The notes: generated by a model from the letters alone, not told the origin. Numbered from the stretch's first letter, positions 33,091 to 48,400 are shown. The stretch is DNA of 64,000 nucleotides from Paramecium tetraurelia (GCF_000165425.1 NW_001799055.1:65804-129803); one strand, 5' to 3'. Numbers and translations: made by a program.

Positions 33091-35233
33091 TCAAATCTAG
33101 AGATTTGAGCATTTTTTCACAAAATCTTCTAATTATTATTTACTTAATGGAGTTTTATCAACTGAAGCTTTTTAATTGTTACGTACTAGTTATGAAACTA
33201 GGTCAACAACAAATTTGTCGTTTATTAAGCACGAATGTTTGCAGTCACTTATGGCCTATTTATAAATTTAATTAATTACTGCTCCTTTTTTTAAGCATTC
33301 ACATTCTAATCCAATATATCCGCTTTGAGTTATTTATTTTTCTCCATCGATGACAGAATCAAATAGATTCTATTATAATGAACCTTTGTAATTAGAACAA
33401 TATTGAATCACTTTTATTGGATTTTCAGATAAGCCATTTTGATGTTCGTAAATCCATTTAATGGCAGGAGTAAGAGCAGATGAAGTCAAAACAGTCTAAT
33501 CACCTATTGCATAACTTGTATGGTTGGGGAAATAAAAGTCTAATTTTTCTAGCACTTCATGATAAGGATTCCTTTGATATTTGAATTGATATTCAGTTTA
33601 AGCAAAGCCTCCATATAAAACTATGAATGGAACTTCAGGATTTTATAATGTGTTCAAAGCATTGGATTAGTAATTTTAGTAATATTATGATATTAGTGTA
33701 CCATTAATTGTATAATTGTCTAGCAATTCCTGAATATCCTAAGCAGTAAACTTCTGATCTTCAATTTCAATAAAGTACTCCTTCAAATCTTACATATGAA
33801 TCAAACATGCCGATTAGAAGTCAGTTAAATTAGTACATAATTCTTTAGGATTGGGGAACCAAGACAAAGCTGTTACGTTATTTGTTTTATTTTCAATAAA
33901 CTCTTTTTCTTATTAAATTCTTTTCAAAATTTCTTGCATCCATGGCTCATTCTAATATTGGAAAAATGTAAGTTTAGGGTAAATGTCAACCTAACTTGAA
34001 GCTGAATTTATTGCTTTATTTTAGTTGAAGTAATTAATTCCAACTGTCATTCCTAAAAATGTATCTAAAAAGGAAGGATCACCTCCCAAATGTGCTCTGA
34101 TTGCTTTAGATGAGCCTAAATAAGGTGCTCCCATGGTCATAATAGTGGCTATTGAATCTTGTTTCTCTTATTTAGTCATCTCTCCAAGTACGTTAAGAGT
34201 ATGAAGGGATCCCAAAGAATGGGTTAAAATAATGGCCTTTTTTCCTGTGATTTTGTTTAGATTTGATATGCTCTGTCTAATTAATTATTTAGCCTCAGAT
34301 TACTAGATACCTTTTCTATAATCATAAGGAATAGCTTAGAATAGAAGTCCACTCACATATCCCATATTCTTCAATAAATCTCCAATGTTGAGAAATCCTT
34401 TATAATCACACATCATGTATTTGATTAAATAGTCATCGGTCATCTCTTTGATTCCTCCTAAACCACATTCACTATATTTCTGGGTACTAGGTGTGTTTCC
34501 ATAATAAGTCACCTAGTATTTATGATGATTTATACTTTAAGTCCAGGAGTTTCTTTATGACTTTGAGTTGCACTATCATATTTCAACTCCATCAAATTAC
34601 CAAAACAATGATCTTTAGCACTAGTCTATATCACGCCAACAGTGCTTGTTGTTGTGGAAATCCAAAGTCTGTATTCGACATCAGGTTTAGAATACCAAAA
34701 ATACCATGAATTACATGTTTACCAACCACAACTCTCGAATACTTCTGGACTCTCTTTCTATAATTTTTCACAATCAATTTCAATCTACCATTTTATTGAA
34801 TCTATACTTCTAAGGAAGTTCCTGCCAAGCCTGGAACTAAGATGACTGGAGCGCATGGACCTTTTATGAATTCATTAACAATCTGTTCGTAGCTCCATTT
34901 TTTAGGATCTTTTCCATTTAAACAAATATTTTTTGATTCAGCAAATAAAGATTACAGTTTAAGCACTCTTTCTATCTCTTCAGCTTCGATTTACTGTTTC
35001 ATCATTTAATGACTAGCTCATGTAATTAATTGATACTTGTCCTGTAAAAGCTTTCGTCGATTTGAAGAGGTTACAAAAAAAGTGTGAGCTTCTGTCTCCT
35101 CCAACCAAAGGGCAGAGTCAGTATTGTCATAGAACATAGGTATTGAAACTAGTACTAAACACACAGTTACTAGTGCATAAATCACTCTCATTTGTTTGAT
35201 ATTATAAAATAAATTTTCAAACAATTTTCTCAA
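33091..35233 (-). CDS. LCAT / group XV phospholipase A2-like acyltransferase, 689 aa
   Basis: An alpha/beta-hydrolase acting on phospholipids, probably secreted or lysosomal. ATG at 35233; a hydrophobic helix (VIYALVTVCLVLVSIPMFY) at residues 17-35 forms a signal anchor. The oxyanion/lid start PVILVPGLAGTSLE, the nucleophile elbow TLTHSLGS-type motif (AIILTHSLGSLHTLNVLGEM), MGAPYLGSSKAIRAH, and a candidate Asp in YAIGDQTVLTSSAL are all visible. A His in ISDCKHSCLI near the C-terminus could complete the triad. Introns of 24, 23 and 26 nt (the last starting GTG) give exactly 690 codons. At 689 aa it is longer than animal LCAT because of an extended C-terminal region. Confidence 0.9.
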
Positions 35234-35876
35234 TAAAATTCCATATATAATTTATATTTTTAATATTTGCAAGTTTATTGCTTAGTTATTTCGCTTATCA
35301 ATAACTCTAGATTTCCAACATATTTAATCTATAAATAGTATGTTCCGAAGAATAATTATAATTTTTTCATACCTAATACAGAAAAATAAATTTATTTGCT
35401 CCTTTAAATTAAATTTATCAGAATGCATAAGATCATTCTTATTAAATCTAAAAAACCTCAATTATTGAACTATTATAATATTTTATCAGCTTAAATAAGA
35501 AATTTTAAATCTACAGAACATTACCTTATGATAGAATTTAAAATTTAGATTTTTATATTATTATTTAATAATATCTTTTATAGAATTATCAATTATTTTA
35601 TATTTTATCAATTTAGAAATTTAAGAATCAAATGACTCTTAAATTTGCTTATTTCAAATTAGAATCTAAGAAATGAGAACGTACTATAATTAGCCATATA
35701 ATTAAAATCTCTATTAAATAGATACTAATTTAAAAAATATCAATTTTTCTAAGTGAAATGAAAGATATAAAATAAAGTTAATTTAATATATACATTTTCT
35801 ATATTAATTTCAACTCTATATTATTCAAGAAAGTTAAAAATGTCTAAAATTACTTTAACATATATATTTATTGATC
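35234..35876. other. Intergenic region, AT-rich
   Basis: 643 bp between the LCAT-like start (-) and the stop of the giant coiled-coil gene (-). It is strongly AT-biased with long A/T runs. It should hold the promoter of the LCAT-like gene, but no element is recognisable. Confidence 0.5.
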
Positions 35877-38800
35877 TCACAAAATAGATTAATACAAGTT
35901 TAATACTTTTGTTCCAGTTAATGAAATATTAATCACTTGATAAAGAGAGACCTATATAGATTAGATTAGAATACCTTATAAATGATATTCAGCACACCCA
36001 AAGGATATAACGAATTATCATAATCAAACTATCTATCTATAATCCATTGCTTTGCTATTTTGGCATCTCCAACTATAATTTAGTGATCACTCACTTGAAC
36101 TTCAACTAATTTCGTTTTGTTCATCATAAAATCAATCTAGAATATATATAAATTGACATACCTATTCCAATTCTATTTTCATGATATAAATTGATTCATC
36201 TAGACTTCTGAAACCAAATTTTGATGACCTTCTGGACTAATACTCTATTAAATTTATGTTTTCGTTCTCTTATATTTGGATTAACATTTATTATAAATGG
36301 ATCATCTTCTTCAAGTGCTGATTTTAACTTATAGTTTATTAAATGTTAGCATTCTCATTAGTATATATTTGGATTAATCTTTATTTACAATTTTCTTTTA
36401 ATTAAAATGTGTCGTCCTTTATAATCTTGAACATCTAGGTATTGTTGCACAAAATTTCAAATTATTCTAAGTCATATTCAGTTTGAGTAGATCCATCGGA
36501 AAAGAGATTTTGGAATTTGGTTTGGTCTCTCTTTTTAGCAATTTCTAATTCTTGGAGTAATTTTTAATAAAGAGATTCTTCGAATCCAATTTAATTCTTC
36601 AATGATTGATTCTTGCTATGAACAGTGGCATACTGAATTTCTAATCTATCTTTTTCTTATTGTGTTTCACTTATTTCTTTAGCAATAGATTGAACTAATG
36701 TTTGCTTCTCATTTTTTTCAATCTCTGCATGTTCTAAATCTGACTAAATGTCTTATAAATATTATAATTTATTTTCTTTTTCATTCTCTAAATTCTCGAC
36801 TTATTCAGCCAACTATCTTCCTTCTTGAGAATATATGGCCATTCTATTTCTTAATTGCAAAAGCTTTTGATCACTTTCAATCAAATTTTTGTAAAGTGTT
36901 TATAAGTAATCTTTCTTCTCTTTTAATTTGTTTCTTGCGTTGCCTTCTTACTCATTGAGTTCTTGGGTTTCATCTTATAACTCATAAATTCTTTGTAAAA
37001 CACTGACCTTTTGGGATTCTAAATCTGATTATTTCCCAAAGATTGCTTAAAGTTCAAACTCAATTTATTCTACACTCTATCTTCTTGAGTCCAATTCTTT
37101 AGCTAATCTATTTTCCTTTTCAGCCCAATCCTTCAATTATAAAGATAAACCTAAGTGGTTTTCAGCAGTCTACTTAATTTTATTTTGTAAGTCCTTCAAC
37201 AATTCACTTTCCTTAGTGAATTTCTCTTGCAATTCTAAGAGTATCGGGTCGTCATCCAAAAAGAAACTCGGCTGCATTGACATCTTAGATTAAAACATAG
37301 AAGGAATTATACTATTTTTTTCTTGTTGTTACTATTACAGTGTCTAAATGGTCATTTCTAATATTTCTATTTTCTTATCTCTGTCTTGCAAGGCTTGTTA
37401 GATTTTATCTTGAGCAAATTGTGAAACTGAAACAGGAATACCTTTGTTCACTTACTCTTCCTCAGCCTTCTTTTCTGTTGTGTCTGGACTCTACTCTACC
37501 AATTTCTAAAGATCATCCTTCAAATTATTATTACGTGAATTTAAAGAAGTGATCTTGTCTTAGATATCTTCTTCCATATCCTCATCTTGTTATTGAGGCT
37601 CTGCACCTAAGGATCTTTGTTTCTTCCTTTTAGTTGTCAATTGTTTCTAAGCTTCATTAACATCATTGTTTATTCTCTCTAACTCATCAATTAAATTTTC
37701 TTTCTTCTTTTGTAGTTATTTTAACTCCTTTTCCTTCAATTATAAAACAGCTTCCATCATCTTAGACTCCTCATCTACTTTCTTAAATTAATCATTTAAT
37801 TTTGTCAATTCGTCATTCTTTTCTTCCAATTAAAATTTCATTTCATCTAATTAAGCTGATGCAGAATGAAGATCTTACTCTATATCATTCTTTTCTAATA
37901 ATTTGAATTCAAGCTCCTACCTCTGATCATTATTGAGATTCTCTTGTTCTTCATTCTGTTACTTAAGTTAATTACATTCCTCTTATAATTTTTATGATTC
38001 ATCTTTATAGCCTTGAATTTCCCCTATTAATCCCTCTTGTGCACGAATTTATTTGATACGGTCTTGTAATAAAGCATCGAGATCTTACAATTGTATTGAG
38101 TCAATCTGATTCTTTAACTCCCTTTCTCTCTAATAATTTTCCAGAAGTTAATTTTCAATATTTTCATTCAGTCTAATTTAATCCTCCAACTCCTTTTCCT
38201 TCGATTCCTTCTTTTATTATACTTCATCAAGTAGTTTATCTAATTTATCTACTTCTTATTAGGCAGCATCTAACATATCATTTTTCTTCTCAACGATTGA
38301 TTACAATTATAATAACTATTCCTCCCTCTCAGGAATTATCTTTAAATTGATTTCAATGTCTTATTCACATTTTCCAATCTAATCCTTCAAATTTTAGCAC
38401 TGTTATTATAATTGTTAGAACTATTCCTACTCAGCTTTCATTTTTTAAATTTCAATCAAAGTTTTCATTAACTCTTGTTCCTGAACTTATTTTTTCTTCA
38501 AAAAATCTTCTAATTCAGCATTAAGTGAATTGTAATTCTGTTTTTCAGCCTCTAGATTTTCAGCTAATCGTTTTGATTTAGAAGCAACTGCAGCAACCAA
38601 GACTTCATCCTTCTTTATTTAATCTTCTAGATTAGCCTTCTTCTCATTCAAATCCTATAGCATATGATTATTTTCATCTACATATTTCTCAGTCTCAGAG
38701 ATTTCTTAGAAAATTTTGTTCTTCTGTTCAATCTTCTATTGCAATTCCTGTTATAAATTATTTAAAGCTTCTACATTTTATGCGTATTATAATTTTGCAG

Positions 38801-41800
38801 ATTCTTTCAATTCATCAATCTCTTTATTTTAAGGGAGCAATAAACTGATTTATTCCTGTGTAGCTTTTTATTCATCTTATAAGGTTTCATAGGTTTACTT
38901 GTCATCATTTATCTATTTTGTAAGAGCATCTATTTGTTCACTTAAAGTGATATCTTCTAAATTGAGATTCCTATAAATCTTTACTTCTTATTCTATCCCT
39001 TGATTTTCATTTCGCAATTAATTCAAGTCTGATTCTAATAATTGTTTCTTCTCGTTTTATGAACCTATATCTTGATTCAAAGTTGACAATTGTAATTCCA
39101 AGGCAGAATTTATCTCTTGCTTCTACTTGATTTATCCTTCTAATTGTTTTTTCTTGTCATCCAGATTTTATAAATTTAACTCAAGCTAAGCAATCTATTA
39201 TTACATTTATTTTTCCGTTTATTGAAGTTCTTAAAGTTGAGGCTCTAAAAGTTTAAGTTGATATTATAAATTATTTTGTTCTTTGTGTAATAAATCTCTC
39301 CTTCCTTTTTACTTTCTATTCTATTACTAGTAGAATTAATTATCTTTATTCAATCTCTAAATCTAGTTTTTCTTGTCTTCAACTACTGTTTCCAGATCAA
39401 TAATTAAAGAATCATAATTAGCAATTTGATTCTTCAACTATTTCTAAGTCTATTTCAAATTTTGAACTTTCTTACTCAATTCTAAATTCTCTGATTTTGT
39501 TTTAATTATTTCAGTTTACTCAGGACCTCCAATTTCTTAAGGTTAATTGTAATCCTTCTTTTGTATCTCCTACTCAATCATTTGTTTCTAATTTTATTAC
39601 AATTCCTCCACCAGCTCATCAAAATTAGAATTCTCCTTCTGAAGTTATTCAATTTATTATTGCATTTCAATTTGCTCTTATTTTAAATCCTGCATTACTT
39701 CATTTTATTAATATAATTGTTATTTTAATGCCTCTATTTCCAATTGTTTTTCTTTCTTCTATTATAAATAGAATTCAACTTCACTATCATCAAGACTCAT
39801 TTATCTAACTTACTCCTACGCCTGATTAATAGAGCTAGCCAATTCACTCAAATTGTCATTATGCTCTTGGATCAATGGATGTTGATGTTAAGTCTTTGGA
39901 GATGCCTCTGTTTTCAAATTGTTAGCCTTGTCATCTGAATCTTCTTAGTAAATGTACATAGGCTATTGCAAAATTCTTGAATTCTAATTAGGTATTCTAG
40001 CCTCTTTTTATGATAACTACTACTATTTATCTAGGATTCTCAATTCCAAATTTTTTAATGCTTCATCTAATTCTAAATTCTTCTTAATTAACTCATCAGT
40101 TTGTTAAATCCTTTGTTAGAGTATTTAACTTTCTTTATTTTACTTCTCAACCTATATTTGAATTTCAGCATTCTTAATTTCCATATCCAATTCTTTAGCT
40201 CTTGACTTTTTCTCTTGTAACTTAAACTCAGAATCACGAATCAAGTCTTCGTAATTTAAGTTCTCTTAAACTAAAGCTTGTATCTCATCCTACAATTTCT
40301 AATTTTGCTTTTTGATTACCTTGACATCCTATTGAGCTAATTAAAAACCATGAATCTATTTCTTTAGATCGGCTACTTGATTACGAAGATCTGCATTAAT
40401 CTTATCTTTATCAGATAATTCACTGTTCAACTATATTATTTTATTTTTCAATTGATCAATACTCAAGCTATAACCTTAAAGGACTTATTCCTATTGTTGC
40501 AATTATGAATCTTACTCTTAATCATAAGATTTAATGATCCCAGCATTTTCAACTGCTTCTTAGATATTCGAAATGCTAGAGTCAAAACCAATATGATTTT
40601 AAATTTCCTTCAATCTCTATTATTTCTCAGCCAGTTTCACTTCCAAATTATTCAGAGTTTCTTCTATCTCTACATTCTTCCTAACTAATTCATCAGCCCT
40701 ATCACAGTTATCTTAATAAGTCTTAACTAATTAACTATTCCTAACTTCCCTATCCTTTTCATCAATTGCCTTCTCCTTCTCAAATATTTTTTACTATAAT
40801 TTTGATAATTCCTCATTCAAAGCAGCAATTTATAAATTTTTTTAATGAACTTAATCCTGCATTTGCTTCTTCTCATTAACACTATCTGACACTCTCTAAC
40901 CCAATAATTCTTAATCCTTATTAAACACTCCTTCTAGTTGTTCTTTTCTCTTGTTCTTCCTTGCCAATGCATCTCTCAGCTCCTATATTCTTCTCTCAAC
41001 ATCATTATTACTTTTTAATAAATCCAAAACCTCTTGTAACTTTTTCCCATCTATTCCTTCCTTCACCAAAAATTCTTGAGGCGATGTAAATCCTTATGTA
41101 GATTTAACTTATTATAGTTTTGGTTCAGTCTCCTCCTTATCTGCTCTAGTAAATACAGGTTATGATCTTGCAGGATGAAGTTGGTTGGATTCCTATTCAG
41201 AAGGGTTTGGTTCTTTGAGATCTTACTTTTAACTATCTCCATCCAATTCTTGTAGAATCTGTCCTGTTTACAAAGGAATAGAAATTTAATCTTCGAAGTT
41301 GCTGACTACTTATTAAACATCACTAAGTTCTTAGATTTGTTCAATCATTTATCCTTAATTCTGCTGTTTCAAAAATAGTTGATTTGGTTAAACTTGGTTA
41401 GGCTATTAAACTTGTTTAGTTCCTTCTTATAATTAACTTAACAATTAATCTTTATAGTCATTTTTAGCTACAAGTTTCTGTTCCAATTCTTCAATCAGGT
41501 CATCTAAGCTTAAATGCTCTTTAACTAATTCATCTATCTTTTATTATTTTTCTACAAGTTTTTGCTTGTTATCCCTGATTTAGGAATTCGACGAACTCGA
41601 ATCAAGAGAAGATTCTCTTATTTTTTGAGACAATTAAGCAGCTTATTCATGCTAATTATCCATTCTTTACTATAATCCTTTATTTAGTTTTATCTGAGCT
41701 TCTAATTGATCTTCCAATCTTTGTATATCCTTACGCAATTCTGTGTTTACTAATTCTTCTTATGAGTGGAGGAACTGTTAATTTTAATATTCTTGTATCG

Positions 41801-44800
41801 ATGGTATTTATTCCTTATAAGATTAAAGCTCGTTCTCTTTTTCTTTTACTAAGTCTTTCAATTTAGCAAGCTCTTTTTCTTTTTCTGTCAACAAGTCCTT
41901 CAATCTTGATATTTGTACTTCTTGATCATACTATCTTTACAAAGTTTCCTAATCCAATTTGGATGTGCTTGCCATAGTCGCTGATTCCTAAAGTTAAGAA
42001 CTTTGTGATCGAGCTTCTGTCTTTTTCTCTAAAGCACAAAGTTGAGCTTCTAATTCATCCTTTGCCTCTTTCTTGGCCTATACCTTGAGTTCCAGATTTT
42101 CAATTATATCCTAAAGGGCTTAAACTTCTTAAATCAAGTCAGTTTATTTCTCTAAACCTTTTTCATATTATTGTTGAAGATCTTGGGTAGTTTATGGCTA
42201 TTATTATGACTTTTAAGGTTATTCAGATTGATCTTAATTTTAAACTGACTTTTATACTTATTTAGTTTTTATGTCATCCTCTTGTTAAGGAATATGAATT
42301 TATTAATTCTATCCTTCGCTTAATTATTTTATCTAATCCATAAGTTTTTTATTTAGTCTTTTGAGATCCTTTATTTTTTTTTCATATTTTTCTTTAATTG
42401 TTAACATTTTGGGTTTTCTTTAAAGATCTTCAGATTTCTCTTATTCTAAACCTTATTAATTATCATACAAAGGTTCTTCTTAAGTTAATTAGGGAGATAA
42501 TGATATATCCTCATCTAATTCTTTGTTCAACATATACACCTCATACATTTTTGATCTCTACTATTAATCGTTATATTCTTTATTTGCTGCTTCTAACTAT
42601 TTCTTTATCTCTTCATTCTCAATCTTCCTATTGGCTAATTTACTTTCCAAATCTATTATTAAATCTGCAATTTCCATATTCTACTTCACAAGATCATCAG
42701 ACTTTCGTTGATTTATTTCTAATTTCTCTCTCTACTGTTCTTCAGACAATGTTCCAAATTGCTTAAGTTCCTCAATCTATTCCAAAAGCATCTATATGTA
42801 ATCATCCTTGGTCCTTATTTTCTTCTACAATTATTCAATTGTGGCCCCTTGATCTTCTGGATTTTGTTCGTAATTTTGATCTGTTCCCTAAGCTTATAAC
42901 TAAAAGTTATTATTATCTTATTCATTAGATTCCATATTTCCACTTTAGAAATTAAGAGGTATACTCTAAAGCCCTTAATTAGCAAGTTCATTTTTGAGTT
43001 CATCTATCTCATTTTCTTTCTCTCTAATTAAATATTCATAGTTCTTAATTATATCTAGGGGAATAGTTATTAACTTCCCATCTTGAGTTTTATGTTTAGC
43101 AAATTAAGTGTACTTAGGATTTTCAGGGGTATTTGTTACTTCTTATGATGAAACTTCTTATTAATTAACGCTACCTAAATCAAACGAAAATTCTTCTTTA
43201 TCCAATATACTTTAGAATGGCTCTCTAAATTTTTCGACAGGAGTCGTCCTTTATTGCTCGACTGATTTACTATAATTAGGTTTTGCTGATTCCTTGTTCG
43301 GCATTTATTCTTTTTTCAAGTTGTTTAATTCCTCTTCAAGTTGTTGAACTTGTTAAGCCAATTCTGAATTGTTTTCCTTTGTATCCTATAATTTAGATTT
43401 TAGATCCATCAATTCCTCTTATAGTGGTTAATTATCTTACTGTTATTATTTTAGTTCTTCATTCAGTTATTAAACCAATTGTTCTAATATTTTATTATTC
43501 TCCTCTGTCTAATTAAATTTGTCCTATAGCTTTTAGAAATCATCGTTAGCTAATTTATTAGAATTTTTATTCTTTTGATCCTACAATTATGCTAGCCTAT
43601 CCTATTATTATTTAATTTATGATTAAGTTTGATTATTAGAATCCTATAATTCTTTATTTTCTTATTGTAATTTTTATTATATTTCTTTATTTTAATTACA
43701 CTCATCTTGCAATTATTAATTTTCTTTTTTCTGATTTTGATAGTCAGCCTCTAATATTTCATGTTATTTCTTTAGATCCTTTATATCTTATTATAAAGCT
43801 GGAATATTGAGCTTCTTAATTTCATTTTCAATCTCTTCTTTTTAAGCTTATTTATCAACTAATTTCTATTATAATTCTGCAATCAAATCTTCCAATTTTT
43901 AATTTTCAAGTACTAGATCATCTATATTATTTCTTCCTTAACTTGTATTTAATTTCTCATTATCTTATTTATTTAAATTAGGTTATGATTAATTATCATT
44001 ACTAACATTAAGTTATTTCTACAGTTGATCTTTTTCATTCTATTTTTAAATCAATGCTTTTTAAAGTTCATTAATTTTATCATTAACATCTAAATTAGCT
44101 TTAACTAATTCATCCACTGTCTTTGGTAGCTGATCTTTAGATTATTATAACTATTTCTCCAATTCCACATTTTAGATTCCCACATCCAATAATTTTGCTT
44201 CTAATTCTTTTTTCCTATTATCTTATGACATTAGCTTTCTCTCCAAATCATTTATCATATCATCTATTGTGGCTGTTTACTTTGCTAAATCTAATGCTTG
44301 ATCTGATTATTTAGGAGATATATCTCTTTTTTTAATTTCAGAAATGGAGTCATTTGCTTTTTGCTGTTGGAGTTAAAGTCGAGATTTCAGATTTTGAATT
44401 TCAATATCCTTTTCCTCTATTAGAAATTGCATTCTTCTATATTCCTGTATGATCCTTTCAATAACATCTTGCAATGCTTCTGGATATTATTATAATTCAT
44501 TCAGTACATTCGATGCTTCATTTCCTTGTTGAGTTGCTCCTACTTTACTTCGTTTCGATTAAATATTCGATTAAAGTTATCCTATCAATTAATCTAGGGT
44601 ACTTTCCTAAGTTTTTAGTTAACCGATTACGGCATCCTTATTCAAAATTTGATTTTGCAGATCCCCTATAATATTTTGTAGCTATAGATTCTATTAAATT
44701 AATTGTTGTTGTGCAGCAAGTATGTCTGGTGATGCTGCTTATACTGGTTTAGAAGTAAATTATGCAATCATCTCATCTTTCTCTTAAATCTCAGCCCTCA

Positions 44801-45070
44801 AAAACTCAATTTATGTCTTCAGTTAAACATTAATGTTCTTCAAATGTTGCACTTATTCATTTTAAAAGCCTAAACTTTCGAATTCTTATAATCTCCTTCT
44901 AAGTTCTTCAATTTCCTTTGCTTATTGCCAAATGATATGTTCTTAACTCATCAAGAGTTCTTCAATCTCTAGTTTATTTCTAAACCTATTTTACCTTGGA
45001 TAGTGGCTGTGGCACCCTTCAAGTGTCCTTGTAGTTTAGACACACACTGCTCGTGATTTATATTACTCAT
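35877..45070 (-). CDS. Giant coiled-coil protein, 3039 aa
   Basis: ATG at 45070 (MSNINHEQCVSKLQGHLKGA) to TGA at 35877-35879. Almost the whole length is Glu/Gln/Lys/Leu/Asn heptads, with recurrent LDELIEELEQKL- and ENLELDEAL-like segments about every few hundred residues. Short non-coil gaps hold Pro/Ser-rich stretches. The last ~90 residues form a small globular domain (KTKLVEVQVSDHQIIVGDAK; WIIDRQFDYDNSLYPLGVLN). Introns lie only at the ends: 44969-44994, 36137-36161 and 35952-35974; the central exon runs about 8.8 kb without TGA, and the total is exactly 3040 codons. Likely a cytoskeletal, centrosomal or tethering scaffold (golgin-, CEP290- or rootletin-like in form). No specific homologue can be named. 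Confidence 0.9.
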
Positions 45071-45439
45071 TTATAATTATAATACAAATTATAACAATTA
45101 AACAAAACACTTATACGCATTATCAATGAATTATTCACAACAATTTTACACACTAACAGTGTTTAAATTTGAGGCAACAAACTCCTAAAATTTGTGATAG
45201 ACCTCAAAATTTCTCTCCAATATTTTATAATAATCTTATTGGTTTTCTTTTTTATTAGAATTAATCTTTATAGTGAATTCATTTTTGGGGTTCTGATAGA
45301 ATTTAGTAGACTTCTATTTCTAGCCTCTTGTAAACAAGATTCAGGATTCAGAAATCCAAAGAATTGATATGTCATATTATATTAAAATACCATGTATTTT
45401 ATAATTCAAAGTTGCATTTTAATTAATATAATTTCAAGT
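45071..45439. promoter_or_regulatory. Divergent intergenic region, giant coiled coil (-) / IQ protein (+)
   Basis: 369 bp between two outward-facing start codons, so both promoters should be here. AT-rich. No specific motif identified. Confidence 0.45.
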
Positions 45440-48400
45440 ATGAATACATATAGCTCATTAAAGTATTTTCAAATATTTATAGGAGATCTTTTGATTCTTA
45501 AATTTAGGGGAGAAAAATCTAAGAACCAAACGTTGCCATTACTAGCAATAGAGCTAAAAAGAGTCCAAGATTATGTTCACCTGAATAAACTCTTGACTAA
45601 TTTATTGAACTCAAACCTCAACACATCTAATAAACACTAAAGAAGAAGAAGGTGATCCAAGGACAATAAGGGAAATCAAAATCGTAAATAAATACTGCAA
45701 AAAAAGGATTTTTTCCATCCTAAGAGAAGAAATTGAAAAAATCAATTTAACAACAAACTAAAAAGAAATCAAACACTTTATTTTTAAGCAATTCTACCAG
45801 TCCTTAAAAGTAAATGAATCCTAAAAAGCATGCTTAAATTAATAATATTGGAGAGATGCTAATTAAATAACAAATAAATAAATAAAATTTATAAAAAGAT
45901 GTTAAATAATTACCAGAGAAGAAAAACTTGAATAATGTTGAAAAAAGGTAGCAAAGCAAGAAGGAAGACATTTAACTTTATATAAATTGCAAAAGAGCTT
46001 AGGATACAATCAATTTGAAACACTAGGAGATTTAAATGCTCCTAGAATAGAAGAAAAAGTATTAATTCCTAATTAATTAGAATTGAGAATTTAGTTAAAT
46101 TGGATTAATTGAGAAAGAAGATTTTATCAAAATAAAAAACAATAGATGCAAGAATAAAATCACCAAAAAAAGGTAAAAAGAAACTGAAAAAAAATAAGTA
46201 AAAAGAATATCCTGATAAAATATTAAGTCCTGAATAAGAAAAGCCTGGGAAACTAATAGATAAATTAATAAAAAGATAAGAATAGCATACTAAGATGCAG
46301 TAGAATCAATTCTAATTAAAATATGAGCAACAATAAAATAAATAAACTAAAATTAAAAAACATATAGATCTACCCTAAAATGAAGAAGAGCATTCCTTAT
46401 CATACATGTAACCTAATGATTAAATATTGCCTAACGAAGTAGAAGAAACATTGAATTAATTCCCGCCATCAAATTATTTAAAAGAACTAGTAAAGACTCT
46501 TATTTCAAACAATGAGGTGTTGTCTACTGCAAACTTAGCATAACACGACTTTTAATTATTGGAATTTTATTACATGCAAGCAGCTGCGACTAAGATTTAA
46601 AGTGTTTGGAGAGGATTTTATTAAAGAAAATTGATACTCGATAGTTATCTAAGATATCTCGAATAAGAAGATTAGTTACAATAAGAGAATGGATAATATT
46701 AAAACTCTTCATTCTTAAAAGAATCGAATTAATCTAGTTCCCCAAAGGTTGCTAATCCTCCACAGAGTTAAAATAATTCAGAGCTTTAATATGAAGAAGA
46801 AGAAGAAGAAGAGGATTCACAACGAAGATAGTTGGATGTCCAATAAGCCATTACAAAAATATTAAAAAAATAATAAGATTCGCCATAAAATTAATCTTCA
46901 TAATCATTTAGTCAATAGCAGAGCGATGATCTAGTAGTTATTAATTAAGTGCCTAGAGGATCTGAAATTGAAGATAATGATAATGAAATTAAAGAAAATG
47001 GGGATCTCTAAAATAGTATTCATGATCATAAGATATCTAAATAAGAGTCCATTATATAAGAAATTTAACATCAATTAAATGATTGGAACTTCAATTTAGA
47101 AAACTTAATAACTGAAAATAGAAAATCATATGCAATTAAGACTCTAAAAGAATAGATGTAATAAGCAATTATAACTATTGTGCAATCTCAAATCTAAAAG
47201 TTTTAGGAATAATAAAGTAAATAATAGACTGAAACAGAGTAATCAGTGGATTTTAAAATGAGATTATCATAGGAAACTAATACTGAAAAGAATTTTAACG
47301 ATATAAGAAAGAAATTTAAAAGCGTGTAAGAGTAGAGTGAAGAAAGATTACTTTAATCCTCCAAAGATTAATCCACAGATATCAATAGGTCATCACTTTT
47401 AGCATTATAATCTCAATTAATGAGAAGAGAGATTGAATTACTGAGTATGAGGGAAGAAGCAATTCAATTAAGATATTAAGCAGAAATCAAAAAAAATGAG
47501 AATGATGATAACAAGAAATCAGAGCTGAATTTATGGTTAAAAAAGGAATTGGAAGATTTATAGTAAACTAGATAGGCCATTGAGATTAGTACAAAGAAGG
47601 AAGCAAGTGCAATGAAAAAGATATAAAGAGACTTGATAATTGCTTAATCTTTTGATGAAAACAATTCAAAACTTTAGAGTCTAAGAAAAAGAGTAGATGA
47701 ATAACTAAGTAATCTAAAATAATCTAAGTAAAGCATATCTGACATAAAATTGATTAATAATTTTTGTATACCAAATGAAAATGAACTTGAGAAATTAGCA
47801 GAAACGTAATCAGAAGATTTCAATTATGAAGAATAATTTCAATAAAAATAATTCCTAAAGGACAACTTTATTGAGTCATATGAAACAATTGAAAAGTCAG
47901 CTAAAGTGAATTTAGTTGTTAGTGATCTGGTTCTAGATTTACTATAAGAAATGACTGAAGGTAATTGTTATAATTTTAACATTAGAATTATTTTTAAGTG
48001 AAAATAAATTTGACATTCTTATATAGACTTTGATAAGGTAATCGATAATTCCTTAAATACCAACTTCTATTATAGAAATTCGTTATTATATCCATAATCT
48101 ATTTGATTACATATTACCTTAACACTATTATGAGATCATTAAGAACATAAACTTGCCTTATGGATTCTCACCATAGAAGCGTCTATAATTTATTCATGGC
48201 TACATGGAATAAGATGAATCTCAGTACAATGAATTTTTGACATTTGTTTTAAAAGAAGAATATTTCTTAGAATATGAATAATATAGATTATAATAAAATG
48301 AGGCTGAAAATGAAGATAGTGTTACACAAGCTTTGAAAGAATTGGAACATATACATAATAGAGCAATTTTTGATGCATGCAATGAAGCTCTAAATTTTTA

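Noticed and set aside
42398-42766. Plus-strand 122-residue hydrophobic frame
   Set aside because: Antisense shadow of the giant coiled coil; Glu/Lys/Gln heptads reversed give Leu/Ile/Ser/Phe-rich frames.
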